Positions 43,290 through 55,061 of a stretch of 64,000 nt of DNA are shown piece by piece. The notes below the pieces were generated by a model. It was not told the origin of the DNA, did not search any database, and saw nothing but the letters and a program-made list of their open reading frames with translations. The DNA is taken from the NCBI GenBank assembly GCA_027924585.1, contig BSBM01001719.1, positions 11,489,001 to 11,553,000 of the forward strand, given 5' to 3'. The first letter of the stretch is position 1; each line of letters opens with the position of its first letter. A program made the translations under genes and the position numbers. This DNA is from Larix kaempferi (taxonomy: Eukaryota > Streptophyta > Pinopsida > Pinales > Pinaceae).

Positions 43290-44700
43290 ATCCCAAAAAT
43301 TCACAAAATTTTAAAATTTCCAATGCAGCATTAAATGCTGGATGTGCTATGCGAAAATACAATAAATGTTGATCCTTTTAACTAATAACTATTAATGATA
43401 ACGACACTTCATACTTTCTAAAACATAATATGACAATAACTTTTGCTTATGCTAAACTCTCGAAATATGTGATGTATTTAAGTTCACTTGCGATACATTT
43501 TTCTTGATATATACTGACAGTTTTCTTTTGGATGATGATGAAGGGGTCCTACGGGGTACCCTGAGGCTTACTTAGCTATGTAGCTAAAGCATTTGAACCT
43601 TTCCTTTCGCAGATTTACAGGTAAGAGTGACACAACAATTCAAGTAATACAAGTATTTTTAAGAAGATTTAAGTCTACTTTCAGTTAGCCGTCAATGCTT
43701 TGTGATAATTCTAAGTACTCCATGGTGAGAGCTATTAATGGAGTGAACCTATGAATTACTTTTGTAAGTTCTAAATAAGTTATGATTACTATAGCAAAAG
43801 TCCTAATTTTCATTAGCTATTCTAGACTCTTAAAGAATTGCCATAAGGAAGATAGTTATACTATAAGTTTTCCATTTGCATCCTAGGATAAGTAGCTTAA
43901 TGCTTAACATACTATTATCTTCCTTTTCACCATTGTGTAAATTTATAAAGTGAATTGTCAAAATGTTTATTGTTGTAAACTATACAACTCGTGCATTTCC
44001 TTGTTTATTATTCATATGATAGAATATAATATTGTAGCAATGGTTTAATACAATGTGACAATACACATATTATTAAATATGTGCATTGTGAAAACATAAC
44101 TATATGCAAAAATCATGTATTTCCTATGGTATGTGAACTAAATACAAAGTACTACGCATATCCTATAGTGTATAACTATATGCAAAGGTACAAACTATGA
44201 GACTATACGAAAAATGAACATCATGTAATAACTTTTTAAACCTAACTTCGATACCTTGTTAATATAAATGCAAAGGAATTGTAAACTAGAGACTTACGGG
44301 ATTTTATGTTATAATTTGATGCAGCATAAACTTCGTGTCAAACTCCTAGTAAGGACAAGGTATTAACTATCTTGGTGATTATACGCCGGCAGGCATTCGT
44401 TGTTGGTCTTAACATTAAATTCTTCAATCTACTACCTTAGTGGAAGTCTCGGTGGGTGCTAACGTGGTAAGTGTCATGTGAAGACAACGCAAGAACACTG
44501 TCAAAACAGTCGAGCTGTACAAGGTTTAACTCGGAAGTCTGTTGAGATGGAATTTGTGGTGGAAGTGGTAATTAATATGATCTTTAAATTGGTTGTTGCC
44601 CTAAATACGACGTGCCTGGTTGGAAACATCCCCATCGTTGATCTCGTAAGTTCTTGGGTTTTGAACTAAACCCTAGTCTTTCACTATGTTTTCATCGAGG
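43286..44700 (+). repeat. Gypsy-type LTR start (right end not found)
   Basis: TGTAACATCCCAAAAATTC at 43286 has the standard start of chromovirus-like LTRs. About 270 bp inside, CTTACTTAGC, TAGCTAAAG and TTTCGCAGATTTACAGGTAAG form the splice-like box also seen in reverse near 26850. No pol follows, so this may be a solo or truncated LTR. The end given is arbitrary. Confidence 0.45.
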
Positions 44701-46990
44701 TTGTTTCTTCGGAATTCATTTGGTAATAGTGATGGCTTGGTGGAGAGGTCGACCGCCTGCGAGATAGTAGGTTTAGTTGCAAAAGCTCTCCTCAGAGATT
44801 TGAACTCATAACCTATTTCTTCAAATATCCATCGTGGCTCTCAGAGTTGAAACACTCTTTTGTTGTTTGCTGGTACAGTCTTCATTCCTGGTTCTCGTCG
44901 ATCATGAGAGGGTTTTGGTTTAGGCTCAATGCCTTCGTTCTAAGGGTAAGTCGTTGCTTCAAACTCAAAATCCATGAGGTTATGTAATGTTGGAAATTTG
45001 CACACATTTGCTATCCCATCTTATATTCTTTGTTTGTTTAACCAGGTAATGTTTTTGTGGTAGATGAACAATGTCTTCGGCTTTCTTCGCTTGCAGCAGC
45101 AGTGGAACAAGCACTCAAAAATTCGGTAAGCCTTGGAGGTTTCCTGTGGTGACTATGTCGGTCCTTTGTCTAGATTAACCGAGACTTCCACTGAGGTTGT
45201 TGGAAGTTTGTTTGAGTTGTTATTGTTGTTGTAGGATTTGGTAGCCAATATGGCATGTAAAGAGAATGTGGGTTCTCAGTCTGTGTTGTCTTAACTACGC
45301 TACTCTTGCATCCGTCATAGCTTATGGTGCTGCCTGTAGGGTTTCACCTCCGGCATTTCTGATGAATAAAAAACGTGAACTGTTTTTATATACTTTTGTT
45401 TTGTCATAAGTTTTTGGGACTTCGAACCCTAATATTTCATAATACTATTGATGTTGGCTTTTCTAAGATGATTCCTCATTTGTATAAAGGTTAAAAGATA
45501 GTTGCTGTTCCTTTGCATTGATAACTAGAATCCATAATTTATTGTTAAGCTCTGTCATGTTGTTTATCAATTCGGTCATCTGTGTTTGAAAAGAGAATTT
45601 GTTTATAAAAGGGCTGGGCTCAAGACTGTAATGAAAGTTTATTTGAATACTTTCAGTGTCGAGAAGGGTTACGTAGCTTTGACAGTGATAACATTGTGTT
45701 GAAGAAAGGTTATGTGTGTTTAAAAATACCACATTTGAATTTACAGAGGATTTAAGCCTGGTTTAAAACCCTGTCGTTGAGTTTCGGTGAAGATGAAGGG
45801 GTATCGGCCATTTGGTTGGTTCCTTTAAAACCCTACAATTGCTAAGTACTAAGACTTTTGAAAGATGCAACCGTATGAACAGTTTCAGTTTTGCCGAGTT
45901 CAGTTATGTATAAAAGGATGCAAGATGCAACCGCTCTGTAATATTGATTATGTTTTGTATTACAGCTATTGAATCTTCATGAATTTTATCAAAAGATTAT
46001 AGTACAATTCATTTTCTAGTAAATAATAAAAGGATTGAAAAGAAACGATGAGAGTATGGAAATAATTAGACATAGTACAGAATGAATAAAAATACTGCTT
46101 AGGATATCTAGATGTATATAAAATAGAAAAAGGCTATAAATATTATATGTCCTTTGCAAGGTTTAGAAACCTAGAACAGTTAACCCTAAATTATAATTTG
46201 TTGTTGCATAAGTAAAGATAATGGAATGTTTTGAATAATACGAAGATTGTCAAGCTCTCTGAGTCTAGACAGAAGATAAATGAAATTTGCAGAACATGTC
46301 AGATAAGGGAAAATTTCAAGAAGGATATAACAGTATCATACTACTCAATCACTTCATATCCTTCATCTATTTTAATTTTCCTTCCTTGTATTAGAGTACG
46401 ATACAGAAATAGTACGTGGAAAAATACAAGGAAGGCAATTATTCAATCATTTCACATTCTCATTCCGCCATCTATAGATTCTTAATCAAAATCAGAAAAA
46501 CAAACTTTTACTTCTACATCATCAATCTTTAACTAATGAACATTAATCTAACATTTGAAGAAATAAATTATACTAGTTCTAGAAATGAAATAGCAAGTAG
46601 AACCTGGTAAGTGAATAGGCTGGAAAAACATCCAAGGAGGCATGTTCCTCCCAACTTTCTCTAGAAGAAGCAGCCAAACTACTTGCCTCCTTTGGACCCC
46701 CAAGCCTGTTTACTAAACCACTAGGTAGAAGACTCTGTGTAGAAGCAAGGCACTCAAAATGTATAACCAGCAATCGATAGAGACATGCCAAAAACCCTCA
46801 AGCTCTGCACTCAGCAGTAAAACTCTGCGCTCAGCAGTAATCAAGGCAGACCTACACCATGATAAAAAAACATACCTTTTCCCCTCATCAAATCTCTTGT
46901 GTGCATACAACAGAACCACAAGGTAAGTTTCCTCATCAAGAAAAGTGATGAACCTCAGTCCAAAATTCGATGGCTCTTAAAAAGATTGCC
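44700..46990. other. Gene-free stretch
   Basis: Contains only short chance frames (60-90 codons). A 20-bp direct repeat CTCTGC(A/G)CTCAGCAGTAA lies at 46804-46842. No RNA gene or element boundary was recognised. Confidence 0.45.
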
Positions 46991-47092
46991 TAGGTCTTTA
47001 GTGGTCAGTTTTCTATAAATGAGCCTCAAGCTCCAGTCCCATCTTTAGTGGTCAGTTTTCAATAAAGGAGCCTCAAGCTCCAGTCCCATCTT
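46991..47092. repeat. Tandem duplication of about 50 bp
   Basis: CTTTAGTGGTCAGTTTTC, ATAAA-GAGCCTCAAG and CTCCAGTCCCAT occur twice in succession with three or four differences, immediately before copy 2 of the 310-bp duplication. Confidence 0.85.
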
Positions 47093-47093
47093 T

Positions 47094-47402
47094 CCTTACC
47101 TTAGTGGATACGTTTCCCAACTCTAGGGTGGCCTTTGAGATGAAAAAGTATAGGCTATATAGGGTGCCTACGATTGGGTGGAGATTTGCAGTTGCACATT
47201 TAATGGACATGTAAACTATTCAAGATAAGTATTGATGATTATGTTATGTTGTTTTTGTGTATTTATGGTCATTTTATTTAAGATGTATAATGATCTTTAC
47301 CCGTTAGGTCAACATTTCTCAATTGTGTTTTAGTGGATAATGAATGCATGTGTATTGCAATGGTTTATGTTTACAATGAAGAGAAGTGAAACAAATAAAG
47401 AA
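47094..47402. repeat. 310-bp dispersed duplication, copy 2
   Basis: Partner of 42975-43289, 4.1 kb away in direct orientation. The copies could be terminal repeats of a decayed element enclosing 43.3-47.1 kb, but neither shows clear TG...CA ends. Confidence 0.85.
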
Positions 47403-47674
47403 CCATCCTAAGAGTTGGATACCAAATGATGTTATCATCGTGAGGTGCGTCCTTTTCCCATTGTTCTATTCAATGGACTATAAATTTCTTCAACCAACAT
47501 CACTGTAGAGAAGAAAATGACCTCTCACCATTGCACCTTTCATCCTTCTAATGAAAGAATCCTCCATGCTCTACCTTTTACGAAATTGGGTACATCTATC
47601 GATACCTAAGGCTCCACTTCCTTCCCCTAGACAACTTCCCATCCTTGGATTTTAACACTGAAAGGAGGATGGAA

Positions 47675-48685
47675 TGATCCACTGTAATGCTAAGGCCAAC
47701 ATGCAGCATTGAGATGGAGTGGGTGTTTTCATTGTTGGGAGTTGATAGGCCTGTATGGAAGGGCTGTGCGTGAGATGGAGAGGGGAATTTTTCCCATGTT
47801 GGGCGTTGATAGGTCCGTATGGATGGGCTATGCGTGACATGGAGATGGGCGTTGAATAGGTTGGGCATAGATATCTCTGGGTTTAGGATGAACTGAATGA
47901 GATGGGCGCAGAGTTAGCCAATGTGGGAAGGAAACCCTAAGCTCGGCAAACAGCGTGGGCCGTTAGAGGAATCGTGGCTGGAGTCCAACGTGTTGAAGGG
48001 GAGTGTGAGCAATGGGCATGGTTGGAGCAGCGTTGGTGAGCTGCATGAGAGGGGTAGAAATGAAGTTGGGCTAGCGTGTGAACTAGTATAGGAGAGAGCA
48101 ACATGTAATAAAATGCGTGGAGTGGGTGCAGGAAAGATAGGGCAGCGTGGGAGTTAGTACAGGAGGGAGCAACATTGAGTATGCTGCGTGGATTGAATGC
48201 AGTGTGGGAGTTAGGGAATAGGTTGCAGCAGGTGTGAGGGATGCTTCGTGGAGTGAAGGAGTTATGTTGGACAGCATCAACATACAAGTTCCAAGGGAAG
48301 GCATGAATACTGTTGTACAGGAGTGGTGAAAAATAGCAAGAGTGTGTTGGGCGTGAATGGAGGGGGAAGAAGGAGACTGAAGCATTTAGAGAACCTGAGT
48401 CTGAAGACGGGGCTGAATTTCCTGAGCATGAAGGTGTGGAGACAAACACACAGAAGTTACATTCTTCAGAAAAAAAGGAAAACCTAACTTCTGCAAAATA
48501 GATAAGAGTGACCTTCTCATAACAAGCCTAGGTTTGTATTAGGTAGTAGGTTCCTTTTATAAGCAATGGACTTAGCTTATTTACATAACTATGCCCTAAT
48601 ACAATTAACATGCTAGACTAAGTTTATTACATTGTTAACCAAGTCCCCTATGGGTTGCAAAGAAGGCTAGCTTCTTTGTGGCCCA
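47675..48685 (-). repeat. Gy-D 3' LTR
   Basis: 1011 bp, plus-strand ends TGATCCACTG and TGTGGCCCA; the minus strand therefore starts TGGGCC and ends GGATCA. The purine tract CAGGGAGGAAT (minus, 48686-48696) precedes it. Long minus-strand frames inside (48449-47937 and others) encode Ser/His/Pro-rich repeats and are not genes. Confidence 0.9.
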
Positions 48686-48689
48686 ATTC

Positions 48690-49503
48690 CTCCCTGTTTA
48701 GATCTGGAAGCGTCCCTGCAGGAGGTGTAATCTCGGTGGTGAGTAGAATGGGTCTTGGTGTCAAGGATAGTATCTCTCGGAAACGGAAGCTGGAAGTCTG
48801 GGATATTGGCCACTGGATGTGTAATTGTGACTAGTTCATTAAATAGTGGAGGCTCGAATAGTTTCAGATGATTGATATTGATGATGTTGTGGATGCCGAG
48901 CTGAGGAGGGAGGTCCAATCGATAGGTATTTTCCCCGATCTTTTCAAGAATAGTGTAGGGGCCATATCGAAGTGGATGAATTTTATGATGCTGTCCTTTG
49001 AAGCGTTTCTTGTCCAATGTAACCATACTTGGTCTCTAGGTTGAAAGAAAATGGCTATTTGATGTTTATCATGTCTGAGATTTGCGCCTGCTTGAGCTGC
49101 TTTCAGGGCTTCTTGACCTGAGTGTGGCGATGTGCAATTTTCTCAAGAAACCTTTCAGCTAAGTATTGTTATTTTTGCTGATGATCTGTACCATGGGGGT
49201 CCAATGTGAGTGGGAGCTTAGCTGGAGAAGCTAGTTGGAATCCTAAGCATACTTCAAAAGGAGAAAAACCTGTTGCAGAATGTGTTTCCCTGTTGTAGCT
49301 ATGTTGGAGAATATGTAAATAATTATCCCACTGTTTGCTACGTCAAAAATTAGTACGGAGAGAATGAACCCGTACACGGTTGACTACCTTTGTTTGGCCG
49401 TCCGTTTGAGGATGGAAGGCTGGGAGAAGTTAAGCACACATCCAAGTAGTGCCCAGAGTGTCTTCCAAAAGGAACTCAGGAAGCGGGAGTCTCGATCTAA
49501 AAT
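48690..49503 (-). pseudogene. int: Gy-D integrase, C-terminal part (left of Co-2)
   Basis: Continues the integrase core from the Co-2 edge: DRDSRFLSSFW (second catalytic Asp), then after a shift HPQTDGQTKVVNRV, where Lys stands at the usual catalytic Glu, then FSPFEVCLGFQLASPAKLPL. The open frame 49026-48667 gives YGPYTILEKIGENTYRLDLP and NININHLKLFEPPL (GPY/F module and tail). No chromodomain was seen. The changed catalytic residue and shifts mark it as dead. Confidence 0.82.
49499..49503. repeat. Target site duplication of Co-2 (left, AAAAT)
   Basis: AAAAT before the left LTR corresponds to GAAAT at 55635-55639 after the right LTR, one base changed. The integrase reading across the gap supports GAAAT as the original. 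Confidence 0.8.
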
Positions 49504-50076
49504 TGTTGATGTATATGTAACTTTGGAATGTATTTCACCTATGTATATTGTACTCCTATAAAGACGATATTATTCCTCTATATGGAAGTGTTGTCATTTG
49601 TATTGACAAGTGTCGCAAGTGTCGTAACTTGCTATGATGGGTTATTAGACCACCAAGTGTGGGGTCGGCCTGGATTAATGTAACCATGGGTTATTATACC
49701 GAGTTAGACAAGTCGGCCCTGTTGGTTTATTAGGCACGAGAGCACAAGTATAAATAGAGAGCGGGAGCTCTCTATTTGATCATCTCATTATTCACTCTTA
49801 CATCACTCGGAAAGTGGTGCACTAGTTAAGGAGGAGGAGTAGCTGCTAGGAGAAGACTATCTCTTGTGCTTTGGTTGTATAATTGCTCTTTATATCTCTA
49901 AGGAAATTGTAGGGTTCTTCACCTTTATGGTTTTCCCTAGTGAAACTCTGTGTGTCCATTGTCTTATTTGATTTCTTAATATGCTTGATACATGATTTAT
50001 ATGATTGATATGTTGTACATGTTATACTCTCAGTAAAGATCCTAGAGTATGTTGAATTAATGCTCAAAATCTAACT
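49504..50076 (+). repeat. Co-2 5' LTR
   Basis: Starts TGTTGATGTATATGTAACTT and ends TCTAACT; the partner ends TCTAACA, so the last base has mutated. A TATA-like AAGTATAAATAGAG lies near 49746-49759. Confidence 0.9.
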
Positions 50077-50088
50077 TGGTATCAGAGC
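50077..50088 (+). other. Co-2 primer binding site (initiator tRNA-Met)
   Basis: TGGTATCAGAGC immediately after the 5' LTR, identical to that of Co-1. Confidence 0.92.
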
Positions 50089-50649
50089 TAACCTAAGAAG
50101 AAGACATTGTGCAGTGGCGGAAACTAGGGTTTCTTGTTTATTGGGTTTCTCTCCACAGATTTTGGAAAAGAAGTAAGGTAGATTGACTCTACTCATCAAG
50201 GAGAATCTTTCTGTACAATCAAGATTCAATTCTGGGCACTTTCATTTTTGGCCCTAAAAATTATGGTTTCCACAAAAATAGGAATTTCTGAAATCTGAGG
50301 ACATAGCTGGAAGCCCCTTGGAAAACTTGAAGTTTAGAGCTTTGGATTGATATTTTGAGTTGGGTGAAGCTCCAGGAAATGCAAACCCTAATTCAGGGTC
50401 CTCCCTAGTGAATCCGAGAGATTGAAAGGCATTTCTGAAGGGTGAAACTTTGCAGTTTTCAAATTCTGAGTATACCAGGCTGATCAACTCATCAAGGCAC
50501 ATCTTTCTATCCCTTCATAAGTTTGAAATTCAATGTTTGAATTTTTAGGGTTTCTCTGACAAACCCTAATCCAGGACCAAATCCAGTTTTCAACAAATCA
50601 AGTGGTACAACCTAAATATTTTCTATTTACATTTGAAGTACTATTTAAG
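50089..50649 (+). other. Co-2 leader
   Basis: Non-coding 5' region with recognisable similarity to the Co-1 leader (AACTTTGCAGTTTTCAAATT and TCTGA(G/A)TATACCAG). No gene. Confidence 0.65.
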
Positions 50650-52155
50650 ATGTCTCACCACACCAAGCTTGAGGATAAGCTTGAAGGGGTTGATAACTTC
50701 CGAGCATGGAAGTATAGGATTGGGTTAATCTTGGAAGAAAATGAGTTGGACAGTTATATAAGTGAAGTGGTCCCTGTCCCAGAGGAAGAAGAGGGTAAGG
50801 CTCTTCACAAGAAGAACTTCGTCAAGGAGAAGAGGATCATTGTTGATTCTATCAAAGATCATCTCATACCCCATGTGTCATCCCTAAAGACACCAAAGGA
50901 GATGTTTGATTCCCTGACCAAGTTATTTGAAGGGAAGAACATAAATCAGAAGATGACCTTGAGGAATTAATTAAAGAATGTCAAGATCCAGAATGCGGAG
51001 ACTATGTAGTCTTATTTCTCAAGGGTCTCCCAGATAAAAGAACAACTTGAAGCTGTGGGAGAAGATATAGAAAATGGATAAGTGGTAATGACCACTCTTA
51101 ATGGCCTTCCTAGGTCATGGGATTCCTTCACCCAAGGAATTTGTGCTAGGAAGAAACTTATCACTTTCAATAAACTGTGGGAAGAATGCTCACAGGAAGA
51201 AGCTTGAATTGTAACTCGAAAAGAGAAGATGGGGAATGAAGACCAAGCTCTCACAACACACTCCAAAAGACATGGTGACAAGAAGGCTCACCATCATGGC
51301 AAGAAAGAAAGACATCACCATCAGAATCAGATAGGTAGTCCCAAGCCTCGAAGGAACATGTCCTATGTCCATTTCTATACAAGTGATGAGAAGGGACACT
51401 ATTCCAGAGATTGTCCCAGAATTAAGAAAGATGTTTCTCAGAAGAAGAAGAACTTCAAAAGAAAACACCATGCTCATGCTGCAGAGGATGATGAACCTCC
51501 CAGGAAGAGGGATAGAGAAGATAGTGAAGATTCTTCAAGTGATGAAGAATATGTTTTGATTTCTGCTCTCACTAGAACCATTAATCGTAGAAGTAATGAT
51601 TGGCTTATAGATAGTGGGGCTTCTAAACACATGACAGGATTCAAGGAATCCTTTATGAACCTATCTGAACATGAATCACCCCATAAGGTGAAACTTGGGG
51701 ATGACTACCAGTATCCAATAAAAGGGAGTGGTGAAGCCTTCTATAAACTAGACTCTGGAAAGTCTATGAAGATGAAATATGTACTATATGTTCTAGGTCT
51801 CAAGAAGAATCTACTCTCCATATCTGTATTGGATGCAAAAGAAATGAGGGTTGCATTTGTAGATGGCCAAGTCCTAATGTGCCCAAAAGATAAGACTATA
51901 GATGATGCAGTTGTGATTGGAGAGCAAGAGGGAGGATTATACAAATTGAAGGGCCAACCAGAACAAGCCATGGTCCATGATTCAATAGATCCAAATGAAA
52001 TTTGTCATGGAAGGCTTGCACACATGAACTGTAGGGTATTACCAATTGCAACCAAAGCAGTGGAAGGTCGTCCTGAAATCCAGTCAAAGTATGAAGATGT
52101 TTGCAAAGGATTTGCAAAAGGAAAGAACACAGAGAAGGCAATCACAAGCAAGTAA
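50650..52155 (+). pseudogene. gag: Co-2 Gag, protease and integrase start
   Basis: One frame of 502 codons with stops at 50968-50970 and at three further points before 51229. It begins MSHHTKLEDKLEGVDNFRAW, the copia Gag (UBN2-like) start; LEEVGEDIE-like and LNGLPRSWDSF segments follow. The zinc knuckle survives only as DEKGHYSRDC: Phe and Ser occupy its first two Cys positions. The protease starts at about residue 315 with DWLIDSGASKHMTGFKESF (canonical DSGA) and continues through KYVLYVLGLKKNLLSISVL. The pre-integrase segment ends CHGRLAHMN. A frameshift follows near 52060-52150. Confidence 0.85.
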
Positions 52156-52560
52156 GGAAAAAGGAATTATCCACTCCGATGTATTCAGTCCAATGTCATC
52201 TAGTTCTCTGAGTGGATATGTATACTATGGTTCTTTCATTGATGATTTCTCTAGGAAGACTTGGGATTTATTTCTTGAAGAACAAAGATGAAGTATTTAG
52301 CAAATTCAAGGAATTCAAGGCCTTGACGGAAAACCACACTAAAAAGAAGTTCAAGACCTTTAGATCCAACAATGGTGGAGAATTCACTTCAGCAGACTTC
52401 AAGTGCTATGTAGTGATTCAGGGATTAAGAGGGAGTTCACCACTCCTTACAATTCACAATAGAAAGGAGTAGAAGAAGTTACTTCAGAATAGGACTCCAG
52501 CAGCTCCTACAAGGAAGCAAAGACTTGGAGGGAGTCCACACAACAAACACACAAAGATAA
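52046..52560 (+). pseudogene. int: Co-2 integrase core, truncated
   Basis: Two frames: 52046-52291 with HSDVFSPMSSSSLSGYVYYG and FIDDFSRKTW (first catalytic Asp region), and 52212-52472 with FKTFRSNNGGEFTSADF, where the second Asp position is Asn (SDNGGEF in the family). After 52472 only QNRTPAAPTRKQRLGGSPHN remains before the intron-like segment, so the third catalytic residue and the C-terminal region are deleted. Confidence 0.8.
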
Positions 52561-52974
52561 GTATTTGAATTGTCATTTCTTGTTTATTCTGTTTGTTTAA
52601 ATAATGTTACTCAATGATGTATATGCTTATAGAATTAGGTGGTGTATTATTCATATTAGAATAATTGCATTGATGAAACAAGATACTACTAATATGCAAG
52701 TAATGGGTAAGTGGCCTATGGTACTATACAACATTCCATTGCTACTTATCTAGAATGAAACCTCTTTGCTGACATGTTGGGAGTTGTGCACACTCTTAAC
52801 AATGTTCTGGTAGAGATTGGAAGGCATATAGAAAGTTACAGAATATGAATAAATGTTGTATTGAAGCATTGGCTAAGATAATTGCATGACTATATGACAT
52901 ATGTCTTTATGAGTAAGAATTTGTTCTGAAAACTATGAGATGTTTCTAATCATGCAATTTAACTTGTCTTGTAG
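52561..52974 (+). other. Intron-like segment in Co-2, shared with Co-1
   Basis: 414 nt from GTATTTGAATTG to ACTTGTCTTGTAG, about 90% identical to 9398-9795 and lying at the same place between integrase and RT remnants. Frames are closed throughout. Removing it would join AAAGATAA to GAAAGATCGT. Confidence 0.6.
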
Positions 52975-53559
52975 GAAAGATCGTATACCATCACCTACAA
53001 AAGAAGGAATACAACATTTGTTCCAACAACAAAGCTATCTATTGAAGATATTGAAGTTCCCAGGATCCGGGTTGAGGAAGGAAATCAAGTGATACTACTA
53101 TTGTATGTGGATGACCTGTTTGTAATAGGTGAGGATAGATTGATTGCCGACACAAAGAGGAAACTTGTTGCTGCGTTCGAGATGAAGGACTTGGGTATGA
53201 TGCACTACTTTCTTGGTATGGAGGTGTGGCAGAGTGCAGATGGAATCTTCCTTGGACAAGGGAAGTATGCAGTAGAGATCCTGACGAGGTTCAGGATGAT
53301 GGACTGCAAGGCTATGGCCACACCTATGGCATCAAACCTGATGCTTCTGTGTGATGCTTCATCTGAGTCGGTTGATGCCACAATGTATCGTCAAATGATT
53401 GGGTCCTTGATGTACCTGATGAATACAAGACCAGACATCTGATTTGCAGTGAACACCTTGAGCTAGTATCTAACAGATCCGAGACATGTTCACCTGATTG
53501 CTGCAAAGCATATTCTGAGGTACCTGAAGGGTACAATTGACTATGGGCTCAAGTATGAG
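52975..53559 (+). pseudogene. rt: Co-2 reverse transcriptase, C-terminal half
   Basis: The frame from 53089 has ILLLYVDDLFVIGEDRLIAD, so the catalytic YVDD box is intact, followed by DLGMMHYFLGMEVWQS, FLGQGKYAVEIL and QMIGSLMYLMNTRPDI. A TGA at 53440-53442 and a TAG near 53465 interrupt it before HILRYLKGTIDYGLKYE. The front half of the palm, including the first catalytic Asp, is absent. Confidence 0.85.
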
Positions 53560-54066
53560 GTGAGTAAAAAGCTTAACCTGGAGGGTTATGTTGATTCAAA
53601 TTGGGAAAGCAGTGCCATTGATCGGAAGAGCACTTCGGGGTGCTGCTTCAATATGGGATCTGGTATGATCTCTTGGTTTAGCAGGAAGCAGTCCTGTGTG
53701 GCATTGAGTACAGCTAAAGCAGAGTATGTCACAGCTTGTTCAGCTAGTTGTGAGGCAGTATGGCTTAGGAAGCTACTGTATGATTTGTTTGATCTCCAGC
53801 TGAGTGCTACTTGTATATATTGCGACAACCAGAGTTGCATAAATTTATTGGAGAACCCAGTGTTCCATGACATGTCGAGGCACATTGAGATCAACTATCA
53901 CTATATCAGGGATATGGTGCAGAGAGGAGTAGTGAAGCTCCTGTATGTTGCGACGGACAAGCAGATAGCCGATGTGTTGACCAAGACGCTGGCCAGAGTG
54001 AAGTTTGAATACTTTAGAGGGAGACTTGGTGTACTTCATATCGAAATACCTTCCAAGGGGAAGTGA
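53560..54066 (+). CDS. rnh: Co-2 RNase H (open)
   Basis: 168 open codons containing GYVDSNWESSAIDRKSTSGC, SCVALSTAKAEYVTACSASC and IYCDNQSCINLLENPVFHDM, with the catalytic D, E and D. It ends ADVLTKTLARVKFEYFRGRL and IPSKGK. The corresponding Co-1 protein is closely similar but has a stop in the middle. The frame is the continuation of RT after two stops, so it is not an independent gene. Confidence 0.82.
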   Translation: MSKKLNLEGYVDSNWESSAIDRKSTSGCCFNMGSGMISWFSRKQSCVALSTAKAEYVTACSASCEAVWLRKLLYDLFDLQLSATCIYCDNQSCINLLENPVFHDMSRHIEINYHYIRDMVQRGVVKLLYVATDKQIADVLTKTLARVKFEYFRGRLGVLHIEIPSKGK

Positions 54067-54084
54067 TGAGTCCGGAGACACAAA

Positions 54085-54545
54085 TGCACATGAGCCATTC
54101 TAGCATGGTTAAAGTGTGTCTTCCCATGGCTGAGATATAAGGGCTGGTGCCATTCCTAGCATGGTTGAAGTGTGTCTTCCCATGGCTATGGATATAAGTG
54201 TAGGGCCATTCTCACATGGTTAGAGGAAAGTCCTTCCATGGTGAGATGTAAGGGCTGGGCCATTTTAACATGGTTAGAGGAAAGCCCTTCCATGGTGAAA
54301 TGTAAGGGTTGGGCATGGCTTTTCTGACATCATCAGAGGAAAGTCCTACCATGGTCGTGATGTAATTACCGAGCTTTTCCAACATGATCAGAGGAAATTC
54401 CTTCCACGGTCGTGATGCAATTGCTGTAGCTATTCCGACATGATCAGAGGAAAGTCCTTCCATGGTCGTCGATGTAAGTGCTATGAGCCTTTCCCGGATG
54501 GTCAGAGAAAGTCCTTCCATGACGGTGAGTGTAAGTGTTGTGTGT
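54085..54545 (+). repeat. Tandem array in the Co-2 3' region (about 60-68 bp x 7-8)
   Basis: Units contain ACATGRTTAGAGGAAAGTCC, TTCCATGGT(C)GTGATGTAA and a variable GGGCTGGGCCATT-like joint. The first two units have AAGTGTGTCTTCCCATGGCT instead. The minus-strand frame at 54628-54212 translates the repeat (repeated KEFPLTM) and is not a gene. Confidence 0.85.
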
Positions 54546-54894
54546 GTGCATCTGGGTTGTGCTCCATGGACGATGACGATGATCTGAAGACGAAGTGACA
54601 GTATGGTACACAGGTTTTGCAGAGGCAAATGATCAATCCTAAGATGCTCTTGCAGGTTTTGCAGAGGAAGTGTAATCAGTCTTGGGAGATCTTGCAGGTT
54701 TTACAGAAGCAGTTTAATCAATCCTGTGTCGTACCTACTTGATGGCTTGCTTGCAGAGATGTTGATGATGTTCATCCAACATGAAAAAGGGTTGGCTATA
54801 TAGATGATGAAGACCTGCAGGTGGCGGGCCTACATCCAGTATGAAAAAGGACTGGATCTATAGAAATTCCTATGACGAGTAGATTGGAGATTGA

Positions 54895-55000
54895 TTGAGA
54901 TAGCAACAGCAGTGATGATGGCGATGATTCGATGATGATGATTTGATGATGATGATTCGATGATGTTGATTCGATGATGACGATCCAGTGACGATGATCT
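54895..55000 (+). repeat. GATGATGAT microsatellite-like tract
   Basis: About 100 bp of GATGATGAT(T)CGATGATGAT close to the polypurine tract; Co-1 has a shorter version at 6590-6660. Confidence 0.8.
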
Positions 55001-55061
55001 AGAGAAGAAGACTTGTGCTAGCAGATCTGTGTCGAGAAATACCTTCCTAGTTAAGAGGGAG

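Noticed and set aside
47937-48449. A 170-codon minus-strand frame and several overlapping frames inside 47.6-48.45 kb
   Set aside because: They lie wholly within the Gy-D 3' LTR, are rich in Ser/His/Pro from repeated GTGTGG-type DNA, and their counterparts in the 5' LTR are broken differently.
52949-53088. Separate small gene between the intron-like segment and RT in Co-2
   Set aside because: The residues (YHHLQKKEYNICSNNK-like) align with the Co-1 sequence at 9300-9397 and belong to the copia polyprotein or its remnant.
54212-54628. A 138-codon minus-strand frame over the Co-2 tandem array
   Set aside because: It translates the tandem unit (repeated KEFPLTM) and is antisense to the element.
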